Part shown: positions 1-5,962 of the stretch, piece after piece | How the letters are laid out: the number at the start of each line of letters is the position of its first letter | How positions within the stretch are numbered: the first letter of the stretch is position 1 | DNA from: an uncultured Clostridia bacterium | GTDB taxonomy: Bacteria; Bacillota; Clostridia; Oscillospirales; CAG-272 | Assembly (NCBI GenBank): GCA_946055715.1 | Contig: CAMGGT010000046.1 | Span: 1 to 6,949, forward strand | Reading direction: 5' to 3' | DNA: 6,949 bases | The notes under the pieces: model-generated | Database searches by the model: none | Seen by the model: only the letters and a program-made list of their open reading frames with translations | What the model was told of the DNA's origin: nothing | Made by a program: the position numbers and the translations under genes

Positions 1-432
1 CATGTCGTTTTCGCCGGGTGGGGGTACCTCAACGACAGGCGGCAGATCTCGCTGACCCATGCCCGCTGTGAAACAGCAGAGAACATCCGCTCGCTGGCCG
101 CGGACATCCGCTATCGCCGCTGTATCATCCCCGCAAGCGGGTATCTTGAATCCACAGAGGGGCCTCAACGCCTGTATTTCTTTGATGAAAGCGGGCGGCA
201 GTTGATGATGGCCGGTCTGTGGCGCATGGATACTTCGGGCGACTACCGTTTTGTGCTGCTCACCTCCGACCTCTGCCCTTATGGAGAGGGCATTCACCCC
301 CGCGCCCCCCTTTTGCTTTCGGATGAGGACGCGCGGGCATGGCTGTTTGATGCCGAAAAGACCGCGCAGATCCTTTCTCTGCCTCCGCAGACACTTTCTT
401 ACATATCCATGCCCGCAAGAGCAAGAATTTAG
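1..432 (+). CDS. SRAP-family abasic-site protein (YedK/HMCES type), 5'-partial
   Basis: The open frame runs from base 1 to a TAG at 430-432 and shows 143 residues, the C-terminal part of an SOS response-associated peptidase-like (SRAP) protein. Family members use an N-terminal Cys2 to form a thiazolidine crosslink with abasic sites in single-stranded DNA, shielding them until repair. Landmarks, numbered from the first visible residue: a WG motif (7-8), HARCET (20-25) where the family has NARSET, RRCIIPASGYLE (39-50) with the conserved active-site Glu at 50, MAGLW (70-74), and GIHPRAP (97-103) with the conserved His at 99, where most members have IHDRMP. The usual Asn of NARSET is His20, and the Trp after the active-site Glu is Ser. 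The start and catalytic Cys2 lie outside the window, so activity cannot be judged. The protein ends shortly after the last conserved strand. No clear terminator follows; the next gene has its own promoter. The family call is firm and the exact role is inferred. Confidence 0.85.
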   Translation, partial: HVVFAGWGYLNDRRQISLTHARCETAENIRSLAADIRYRRCIIPASGYLESTEGPQRLYFFDESGRQLMMAGLWRMDTSGDYRFVLLTSDLCPYGEGIHPRAPLLLSDEDARAWLFDAEKTAQILSLPPQTLSYISMPARARI

Positions 433-463
433 TGTCGATTCGATAAAAAATTTGTCGCAGCTA

Positions 464-491
464 TTGCATTTTCGCAAAAATATGTTACAAT
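464..491 (+). promoter_or_regulatory. Sigma-70/SigA-type promoter of the ferredoxin gene
   Basis: A -35-like TTGCAT (464-469) is followed after a 16-bp spacer by TACAAT (486-491). A TG one base upstream of the -10 (483-484) makes it an extended -10 promoter. The surrounding 433-510 stretch is clearly more AT-rich than the coding DNA on either side. Transcription would start near 497-500, leaving a leader of about 25 bases before the ferredoxin ATG. This is a match to consensus by eye and has no experimental support. Confidence 0.7.
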
Positions 492-510
492 GAAGGCGTC
501 TATCATAAAC

Positions 511-517
511 GGAGGTG
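511..517 (+). promoter_or_regulatory. Ribosome binding site of the ferredoxin gene
   Basis: GGAGGTG at 511-517 is a near-perfect complement to the 16S rRNA 3' end and lies six bases before the ATG at 524. It decides the start: an in-frame GTG at 515 lies inside this site and cannot be the start codon. Confidence 0.88.
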
Positions 518-523
518 AACAAA

Positions 524-697
524 ATGGCTTATAAGATTTCCGACGACTGCATCAAGTGCGGCGCTTGCGCCGAAAACTGCCCTGTGGACGCGGTCACCGA
601 AGGGGATGACAAATTCGTCATCGACCCCGATACGTGCATCGAGTGCGGCGCCTGCGCCGACGCCTGCCCTGTGGGCGCTCCTGCCAAGGACGAATAA
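524..697 (+). CDS. Ferredoxin, clostridial 2[4Fe-4S] type
   Basis: This 57-residue protein is a low-potential electron carrier of the cytoplasm. In clostridia such ferredoxins serve pyruvate:ferredoxin oxidoreductase, hydrogenases and similar enzymes. Two CxxCxxCxxxCP motifs are complete, with cysteines at 9, 12, 15, 19 and 38, 41, 44, 48. By family knowledge the first three cysteines of each motif and the last of the other bind each cluster. The length matches the family (about 55-60 residues), the protein is acidic as usual, and it ends in the common PVGAP sequence. The ATG at 524 is chosen because a strong GGAGGTG lies six bases upstream. The gene has its own promoter and terminator, so it appears monocistronic. 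Its partner enzymes are not in the window. Confidence 0.96.
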   Translation: MAYKISDDCIKCGACAENCPVDAVTEGDDKFVIDPDTCIECGACADACPVGAPAKDE

Positions 698-712
698 TCC
701 GGCAAACATATT

Positions 713-754
713 GGGCTGCCCGGCCATACATACTGTATGATCGGCAGCCCTTTT
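713..754 (+). terminator. Rho-independent terminator after the ferredoxin gene
   Basis: GGGCTGCC (713-720) pairs perfectly with GGCAGCCC (743-750). A second short stem, CATAC (725-729) with GTATG (735-739), stacks inside across a small internal loop. TTTT (751-754) follows directly. The hairpin begins 15 bases after the ferredoxin stop codon and closes the transcript. Confidence 0.87.
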
Positions 755-870
755 ACTATACAAGCCCTTTTTCGACCGCATACGACGGTGAAAAACGAAA
801 TAAAAACAAGAAAAATGTTGCCTGCCCGGCAAAGACGGCCGGGCAACGGATGAAAACGCAGGAGCAAAGA
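755..870 (+). other. Structured leader before the methyltransferase operon
   Basis: This 116-base gap holds no gene. Two hairpins can be drawn. The first pairs TTTTTC (768-773) with GAAAAA (790-795) and, across a one-base bulge, ACCG (775-778) with CGGT (786-789). The second pairs TGCCCGGC (823-830) with GCCGGGCA (838-845); an alternative pairing of GTTGCC (817-822) with GGCAAC (842-847) competes with it. Neither has a T tract, so neither looks like a terminator. The second ends about 14 bases before the ribosome binding site at 860-864. I see no convincing promoter, although one must lie here or transcription must read through the ferredoxin terminator. Confidence 0.45.
860..864 (+). promoter_or_regulatory. 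Ribosome binding site deciding the trmN6 start
   Basis: AGGAG at 860-864 is six bases before the ATG at 871. The in-frame ATG at 850 has no such site ahead of it and lies just behind the 817-847 hairpin, so 871 is preferred. Confidence 0.75.
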
Positions 871-1698
871 ATGAAAGAACGGCAAGACACCGCACCATCG
901 GCCACCGACATCCCGCGCATCTTGGGCGGGCAAGCCGAAAAGACATCGGATGCCCCCGTCTCTCCCTTGCCTGACGAGCGCCTGGACGAGGTCAACGACC
1001 GCCTCTCGCTTTTGCAGAAGAAGAAAGGCATGACCTTTGGTACGGATGCGCTGTTGCTTGCCGCTTTTGTGCATGCCCGACCGGAAAGCCGCGGATTGGA
1101 GCTGGGGGCCGGTTCGGGCATTGTGTCGCTTCTGTGCGCCGCACGGAGCAAATTTGCCCATATCGAATGTGTGGAGATCCAGCATGAGTATGCCGACCTG
1201 TGCAGGCGCAATGTCCGGCTCAACGGCCTGGGCGACATCATAGAGGTGACAGAGGCGGATCTGCGCTGTGAAAAGGACTATGCCCCAAAAGAAGTGGATG
1301 CTGTCTTTGCCAACCCGCCCTATATGACCTGCGACAGCGGCTTTGCCGCCTCCGACCCCGGCCGCCATGCCGCGCGGCATGAGGTGTGGGGCGGCCTTGC
1401 GGATTTTTGCCGTGCGGCGGCGCACAAGGTCAGATACGGCGGTGCCTTTTTTACCGTTTGGCGACCCGACCGCATGACCGATCTGCTCTGCCACCTGCGC
1501 GCGGCCGGGCTGGAACCCAAAAAGATGGTGTTTGTCTTCCCCGCGGAAGGAGCAGCCCCCTCTCTGTTGCTCACGGAAGCGCGGCGGGGCGGCGCCCCCG
1601 GCGGGCTTGTGACCCGCCCCTTTTACATGGCCGACAAAAGCGGCAACACCACCCCCGAGATGACCGCCATACTGACCGGCGGCCGTATGCCGCTGTGA
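871..1698 (+). CDS. trmN6: tRNA1(Val) (adenine(37)-N6)-methyltransferase family protein
   Basis: The 275-residue protein is a class I SAM-dependent N6-adenine methyltransferase of the TrmN6/YfiC/YabB group, expected to methylate A37 next to the anticodon of a tRNA. Visible motifs: ERLDEV (36-41) and FGTDALLLA (56-64), which open the family domain; motif I LELGAGSG (76-83) for SAM binding; VEIQ (101-104), the acidic end of strand 2; catalytic NPPY (148-151); and ARHE (168-171). The C-terminal region ends with the usual substrate-side strands. Relatives are about 245-250 residues; the extra length is a Pro/Ser/Thr-rich N-terminus (about 1-35). The start at 871 follows the AGGAG at 860-864; ATG 850 is the alternative. 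The stop is seven bases before the rsmI start. A yabB-type gene close to rsmI is also found in Bacillus, which supports the call. The tRNA substrate is inferred from the family. Confidence 0.87.
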   Translation: MKERQDTAPSATDIPRILGGQAEKTSDAPVSPLPDERLDEVNDRLSLLQKKKGMTFGTDALLLAAFVHARPESRGLELGAGSGIVSLLCAARSKFAHIECVEIQHEYADLCRRNVRLNGLGDIIEVTEADLRCEKDYAPKEVDAVFANPPYMTCDSGFAASDPGRHAARHEVWGGLADFCRAAAHKVRYGGAFFTVWRPDRMTDLLCHLRAAGLEPKKMVFVFPAEGAAPSLLLTEARRGGAPGGLVTRPFYMADKSGNTTPEMTAILTGGRMPL

Positions 1699-1705
1699 GG
1701 AAACA

Positions 1706-2647
1706 ATGATGAAAGAACTGTCTGATCTCACTTCCCTGCCCGAGCCGGAAGAAAAGAATGTCACCCAAAAAGGTACGCTCTATCTGGTGACCACCCCCAT
1801 CGGCAACCTGGCCGACCTCTCTCCGCGCGCCCAGAAGGTACTGCGCGAGTGTGACTTTGTTGCCGCTGAAGACACACGAAACACCCTGCGCCTGCTCACC
1901 TGCTTTGGAATCAAAAAGGAACTGGTCAGCTATCACGAACACAACAAAGCCGCCCGCGGCCCGCAACTCTGCCGCCGCATTTCCGCGGGGGAGTGCTGTG
2001 CGCTGGTCACAGATGCGGGCATGCCCGCCATCTCCGATCCGGGTGAGGACATTGTGCGGCTGTGCGCCGCACAGGGCATCCCTGTTTCGGCCGTGCCCGG
2101 TTGCTGTGCGGCCACCACTGCCCTGTCACTCTCTGCCCTCTCTACCGCCCGCTTTGTTTTTGAGGGCTTTTTGCCCCAGACCAACAAAGAGCGCACACAG
2201 CGGCTTGCCGACATTGCCTGCGAGCGCCGCACCGTCATCCTCTATGAGGCACCCCACCGTCTGAAGCAGACCCTTTCCCGCCTGTGCGAGGCGGTAGGGG
2301 GCGACAGGCAGATCGCCCTGTGCCGCGAACTGACAAAGCGCAATGAGGAGGTCGAGCGTCTGCTCCTGTCGCAGGCACTGGCAAACTGTGACGAAAAGCC
2401 GCCGCGCGGCGAGTATGTGCTGATCCTTGAAGGGCTGGACGAATATTGTTCCCGCACCGGCAAAACGATGCCCGCATCACAGGCATCCCCCGACAATACA
2501 ACGGAAGCCCTTTCCGCTACGGAAAGCGTTGCCCATCATGAAGCGGGCGGCATGACCCGCAAAGACGCCATCAAAGCGGCGGCGGCCGAGCGCGGCATGT
2601 CTAAAAGTGCCTTTTATCAACTGCTCATCAACGAAAAAGAAGATTGA
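1706..2647 (+). CDS. rsmI: 16S rRNA (cytidine(1402)-2'-O)-methyltransferase RsmI
   Basis: The 313-residue protein is a tetrapyrrole-methylase-fold enzyme that 2'-O-methylates C1402 in the decoding centre of 16S rRNA, using SAM. Conserved blocks appear in order: GTLYLVTTPIGNLAD (23-37), AEDTRN (54-59), YHEHN (76-80), VTDAGMPAISDPG (101-113), PG (131-132), GFLP (154-157), YEAPHRL (180-186) and RELTK (207-211). A C-terminal helical domain (about 283-313, MTRKDAIKAAAAERGMSKSA) is typical of the longer RsmI proteins. Residues about 246-281 form a variable linker rich in Ser, Thr and Ala. The length is slightly above the usual 280-295. A GAGG that overlaps the upstream stop codon (1697-1700) is five bases before the ATG at 1706; ATG 1709 is also possible and changes one residue. 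It is translationally coupled to trmN6. The family is recognised with little doubt. Confidence 0.95.
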   Translation: MMKELSDLTSLPEPEEKNVTQKGTLYLVTTPIGNLADLSPRAQKVLRECDFVAAEDTRNTLRLLTCFGIKKELVSYHEHNKAARGPQLCRRISAGECCALVTDAGMPAISDPGEDIVRLCAAQGIPVSAVPGCCAATTALSLSALSTARFVFEGFLPQTNKERTQRLADIACERRTVILYEAPHRLKQTLSRLCEAVGGDRQIALCRELTKRNEEVERLLLSQALANCDEKPPRGEYVLILEGLDEYCSRTGKTMPASQASPDNTTEALSATESVAHHEAGGMTRKDAIKAAAAERGMSKSAFYQLLINEKED

Positions 2648-2649
2648 AT

Positions 2650-2685
2650 AAGCGGCAAAACGCCCGCGAAAGTGCCGTTTTTCCC
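2650..2685 (+). terminator. Weak terminator or attenuator between rsmI and the nuclease gene
   Basis: AAGCGGCA (2650-2657) can pair with TGCCGTTT (2673-2680), including one G-T pair, around a 15-base loop. The T run continues to 2682, then CCC and TTTT follow. The stem is short and its loop large, so termination would be partial at best. It sits three bases after the rsmI stop and could lower expression of the repair genes relative to the methyltransferases. Confidence 0.4.
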
Positions 2686-2714
2686 TTTTCCACTCCAAAA
2701 TGACCAAAGAAAGC

Positions 2715-2719
2715 GAGGG
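2715..2719 (+). promoter_or_regulatory. Ribosome binding site deciding the exonuclease start
   Basis: GAGGG at 2715-2719 is seven bases before ATG 2727. It is too close to ATG 2721, and nothing similar precedes ATG 2700, so 2727 is the best start. The family motif HTADLH then begins at residue 5, as is normal for SbcD-like proteins. Confidence 0.65.
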
Positions 2720-2726
2720 TATGGCC

Positions 2727-3785
2727 ATGGTGTTTTTTCATACGGCAGACCTGCACCTTGGTGCCGGCATGGAAGCCAACATGCCGCAGGACAAGGCGGC
2801 AGAACGCCGGCTTGAATTGCTGGAAACCTTTTCTGCATTGGTAAACGAAGCGCAGAAGGCAGACGCTTCGGCCGTTTTGATCGCGGGAGACTTATTTGAC
2901 ACGGAAACGCCCGCCCCCACAACAGTCAACCGCGTGGCCTCTGTCATCGAGGCGCACCCCGGCCTCGATTTTCTGATTTTAGCGGGCAATCATGACGGAG
3001 AGTTGCCCGTCTCGCTTACCTCGCTTGCAAATGTACATGTTTTTCCCGCAGACCGCCCCGCCTGCTATCGCTACGGCGAAGTCGCCGTCTATGGATGCGG
3101 GGACTGCACACGGCCGCCGGATGACTTTCCGCTGGCAGAAGGCGACTGCAACATCGTCATGCTCCACGGGGAGACAAGCGAAAGCGCGACCCAAACAGGC
3201 ATTGACCTTAGGGCATGGCGCGGGCGACATGTTGACTATCTGGCGCTGGGGCATTATCACCGTGCCGATATCTGCCCTTTGGACAGCCGCGGCAGTTATG
3301 CCTATGCAGGTTGCCCCGCCGCCCACGGCTTTGACGAGTGCGGCGAAAAAGGGTATATCCGCCTGACGGTGGAAAACGGCCGCATCACGCCCGTCTTTGT
3401 GCCCCTGCCCGGTCGGCGCATGCACGCGTTTTCGGTAGATGTATCAGACAGCGAAAGCCCCGACCTCATACAGTCACGCCTGTATGAGGCCTGCCGCGAC
3501 ATTCCCGCGCAGGACGGCATCCGTGTGGAGCTGAAAGGTACCCTGCCGCCGGGAGCGAGCCTGCCGACGGCGGCGCTGAAAAAAGTGCTGGAGCAGACCC
3601 ATTGGTTTGTGAAGATCAAGGACAGCACCGTCTGTAAAGCCGAAGCAGATGCCTACCGACATGACATTTCGCTTGCGGGGACATTTATCCGGCTGGTGCT
3701 GGAGGAAGAAAACGACCCCGACCTTGCGCGTGAGATCATCTCGCTTGGGGTTGCTGCCTTGCGCGGAGAGGAGACGGAATTATGA
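2727..3785 (+). CDS. SbcD/YhaO-like DNA repair exonuclease (metallophosphoesterase)
   Basis: The 352-residue protein is a calcineurin-like phosphoesterase of the SbcD/Mre11/YhaO type, the nuclease half of an SbcCD-like complex that cuts DNA ends and hairpins using two metal ions, probably manganese. All metal-binding motifs are present: DLH (D8, H10), GDLFD (D55), GNHD (87-90), LHGE (H147) and GHYH (H176, H178). Residues about 195-232 follow the usual family strand pattern with GFDECGEKGY. The rest forms the cap and ATPase-contact region. E. coli SbcD is about 400 residues, so this is a shorter, YhaO-like form. The start at 2727 is set by GAGGG at 2715-2719. Its TGA overlaps the ATG of the ATPase gene by four bases (ATGA), which signals translational coupling and a protein complex. 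The family is certain; whether it is best called SbcD or YhaO is open. Confidence 0.9.
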   Translation: MVFFHTADLHLGAGMEANMPQDKAAERRLELLETFSALVNEAQKADASAVLIAGDLFDTETPAPTTVNRVASVIEAHPGLDFLILAGNHDGELPVSLTSLANVHVFPADRPACYRYGEVAVYGCGDCTRPPDDFPLAEGDCNIVMLHGETSESATQTGIDLRAWRGRHVDYLALGHYHRADICPLDSRGSYAYAGCPAAHGFDECGEKGYIRLTVENGRITPVFVPLPGRRMHAFSVDVSDSESPDLIQSRLYEACRDIPAQDGIRVELKGTLPPGASLPTAALKKVLEQTHWFVKIKDSTVCKAEADAYRHDISLAGTFIRLVLEEENDPDLAREIISLGVAALRGEETEL

Positions 3786-5920
3786 AACTGATCTCCGCAT
3801 ATATAGAAAATTTCGGATGTATTTCAGGGCAGAAGTTTGATTTTCAGGAAGGATTGACCGTCATCTGCCGAGAGAACGGATGGGGAAAGACCACCCTTGC
3901 CGCCTTTGTCAAGGCCATGCTGTACGGCATGCCCGTCTCGCGCGTCAAAGACCTGTATGAAAACGAGCGGCAACGCTACCGCCCCTGGCAAGGGGGTCGG
4001 TATGGCGGTTCCCTCACCTTTTCGGTAGGCAAAATGCGCTATCGTGTCGAGCGCACCTTTGCGGACAAAGAATCGGCCGATGTTTTTGCCCTCTATGACG
4101 ATGTAACCAACCTCCCCTCCGATGACTATACCGCCAAGCTGGGAGAAGAACTGTTTTCGGTGGATGCCGAGGGCTTTGAGCGCAGTACCTGCTTTTCGGA
4201 GCGGAGCGACCGCGTAAAGCCGGACTATACCGACATTCAGGCACGGCTGGTCAACCTGCAGGACTTTGAAGACTGCGACAAGGCACTCAAACGCTTGCAG
4301 GAACGGCGAAAATACTACAAAATGACAGGCCAGCGCGGCCGCATTGCCGAACTGGAGAACCGCCGCTATACCGCCACCGAAGAGTTGCGGTCGGCCTTGC
4401 AGGCCACGGCGGCGTATGAAGAGGGCGAGCGTGCCGCACGGGCGCTTGCCGAAGAACAGCAGCAGCTCATCCGCCGCCAGGAGGCGCTTTCTCATGAATT
4501 GCAGGCAACCTCGGACGAGAAGCTCCGCCTTGCCCATGCCGAACAGGCGCGCCAACTGCGCGCCCGCATCGGCGAGATGGAAAAGGAACTGACTTCCCTG
4601 ACCACCCCCGCATTGCCGGGCGAGCCGCTTCTTGCCGAGATCGAAGCAGTATGCAACCGCCTGAAAGCCACAGCACAGGTGGAGGAGCAAGCCAGAACGC
4701 AAGCCATCATCCGACAGCAGGTGGCGGCAGAACAACACGCAAAGCAACTGTCCGACATGGAAACAATTGCAGAAACAGCAATAAAAAACGAGGCAGAAGC
4801 GTGGAATGTCCTGCGCCGATGCAGAGCATTTCCCTATTTTGCATTGCTTTTGTGCGCTGTGGGCGCAACCGCTTTCTTCCTTGTGCCGTCACCCGCGCTG
4901 TCTCTGATCTGCGGGATCGTGTGCATCCTTTGCGCCGCCGCGCTGTTTGGTCTGTATCTTCGCGCACGGATGTATCTGAACCGTAAAACCGCCATCCGAC
5001 ACGAAAAGGAAGAGGAACTTGCGGCCTTACGTGCCGAAGAGAGGGATGATACGGGCGAGAATGCCGCCTCGCCTTCCTCTGCGGATCTGCCGGCGCAAAC
5101 CGCCGATGACCGCAGGGTGCTGGCCGCATTTTTGGCAGACTATGCCCCCGACCTTGCTCCGGATAGCGACCCGGACAGGGCTTTGCTGTGCATCTCCGTT
5201 TTGCGTACAAAAGCCGCACAGGCCGCCGCATTGGCACAGCGCATCCGCTCGGCAAAAAACGAATATAATACCTTTCTGTCAGACCATCCGGATCTGACAC
5301 GCCCGCGGGATGCCGCGCGTGCGGAAGAGACCGTCCGTGCGGAATACAAGGCCTGCCGCGACCGCCTGGAGGTGCTTATCGGCGAGTTGCGCCGCACCGA
5401 ACAGCAAAACGCCCCCCTGCTCCACCGGGCCGAGCGCGCCCCTGCCCTGCGGCAGGAAATTGCCGATATAGAAGAAACCCTCCCGCGTTACAGACGCCGT
5501 CTGGCCGTGACCGTCAAGGCCATGGAATACCTGACGAAGGCAAAAGAAGCGCTCACCGCCGGGTATCTTGACCGTGTGCAGGAACGCTTCTCTGCCTATG
5601 TGTCCGAGATCGGACAGCTTGACCCCGAGATCGCCGCTCGCACCTACCGTCTCTCCCCCGCCTTTGAGGTCACGGTGGACAGCGGCGGTGCCACCCACCC
5701 CGGTGCCATGGTCAGCCGCGGCACCAGAGACCTGCTGGCGCTCTGCCTGCGGCTGGCCCTGCGCGATGCCGTTTTTTCCGGCGAACAGCCGCCGCTTTTG
5801 CTGGACGACCCCTTCACCGCCTATGACGACAAACGCACCCAAAAGGCGCTGGCCTTTTTGCACAAGCTGGCAGAAAAAGAGCAGATCGTCTATCTGGTCT
5901 GCCATACGGCACGGGCATAA
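3782..5920 (+). CDS. SbcC/YhaN-like AAA ATPase with a central membrane hairpin
   Basis: The 712-residue protein is the ATPase partner of the upstream nuclease. The N-terminal lobe starts MKLISAYIENFG and has a Walker A at 30-38 (RENGWGKTT, Lys36), where the first Gly of the canonical motif is Arg. Residues about 150-345 and 395-600 are charged, Ala/Glu/Arg/Gln-rich and coiled-coil-like. Between them lie two hydrophobic segments, about 349-368 and 373-394, joined by a Pro-Ser-Pro turn. The C-terminal lobe has the ABC signature region SRGTRDLL (645-652), Walker B LLLDDP (672-677), a D-loop (AYDD, 680-683) and a switch His (H708). No zinc-hook CxxC lies at the coil apex; the only CxxC (381-384) is inside the second hydrophobic segment. 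SbcC is over 1,000 residues and B. subtilis YhaN about 960, so this is compact. GAGGAG (3768-3773) precedes the ATG by eight bases. Complex formation with the nuclease is inferred from the overlap and the family. Confidence 0.88.
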   Translation: MKLISAYIENFGCISGQKFDFQEGLTVICRENGWGKTTLAAFVKAMLYGMPVSRVKDLYENERQRYRPWQGGRYGGSLTFSVGKMRYRVERTFADKESADVFALYDDVTNLPSDDYTAKLGEELFSVDAEGFERSTCFSERSDRVKPDYTDIQARLVNLQDFEDCDKALKRLQERRKYYKMTGQRGRIAELENRRYTATEELRSALQATAAYEEGERAARALAEEQQQLIRRQEALSHELQATSDEKLRLAHAEQARQLRARIGEMEKELTSLTTPALPGEPLLAEIEAVCNRLKATAQVEEQARTQAIIRQQVAAEQHAKQLSDMETIAETAIKNEAEAWNVLRRCRAFPYFALLLCAVGATAFFLVPSPALSLICGIVCILCAAALFGLYLRARMYLNRKTAIRHEKEEELAALRAEERDDTGENAASPSSADLPAQTADDRRVLAAFLADYAPDLAPDSDPDRALLCISVLRTKAAQAAALAQRIRSAKNEYNTFLSDHPDLTRPRDAARAEETVRAEYKACRDRLEVLIGELRRTEQQNAPLLHRAERAPALRQEIADIEETLPRYRRRLAVTVKAMEYLTKAKEALTAGYLDRVQERFSAYVSEIGQLDPEIAARTYRLSPAFEVTVDSGGATHPGAMVSRGTRDLLALCLRLALRDAVFSGEQPPLLLDDPFTAYDDKRTQKALAFLHKLAEKEQIVYLVCHTARA
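4826..4963 (+). other. Coding segment for two predicted membrane helices in the ATPase
   Basis: These bases encode residues 349-394 of the ATPase, two uncharged stretches of about 20 residues separated by a PSP turn. Arg and Cys residues (RRCR, 345-348) lie just before the first and LRAR (393-396) just after the second. The pattern of positive residues on both flanks fits a helical hairpin with both coiled-coil arms on the cytoplasmic side. This is read from residue composition and no topology program was run. Confidence 0.75.
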
Positions 5921-5948
5921 ATGACAGGCGCAAATGCGCAAGGATGTG

Positions 5949-5955
5949 AAAGGAG
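5949..5955 (+). promoter_or_regulatory. Ribosome binding site deciding the ung start
   Basis: AAAGGAG at 5949-5955 is seven bases before ATG 5963. The in-frame ATG at 5921, directly after the ATPase stop codon, has no comparable site and would add 14 residues that do not resemble the family. Confidence 0.85.
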
Positions 5956-5962
5956 ACACCGC

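Noticed and set aside
515..523. GTG start for the ferredoxin three codons upstream
   Set aside because: The GTG is part of the GGAGGTG ribosome binding site, so it cannot also be the start. The ATG at 524 has correct spacing.
634..870. Start of the TrmN6 frame inside the ferredoxin gene
   Set aside because: The extra codons overlap the ferredoxin gene and terminator and encode no family sequence. AGGAG at 860-864 points to ATG 871.
529..1764. Long open frame on the minus strand opposite the ferredoxin gene and trmN6 (411 codons)
   Set aside because: It is antisense to two recognised genes and crosses the ferredoxin terminator. Its translation is Gly/Arg/Ala-rich and matches no family I know. 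Such frames are common opposite GC-rich genes.
3824..4747. 307-codon open frame on the minus strand opposite the ATPase gene
   Set aside because: It is antisense to a well-supported coding region, with no recognisable domain and a composition expected from the complementary strand.
4922..4933. CILC (residues 381-384 of the ATPase) as a zinc hook
   Set aside because: The spacing fits CxxC, but it lies inside an uncharged membrane-like helix and lacks the surrounding hydrophilic turn of a Rad50/SbcC hook.
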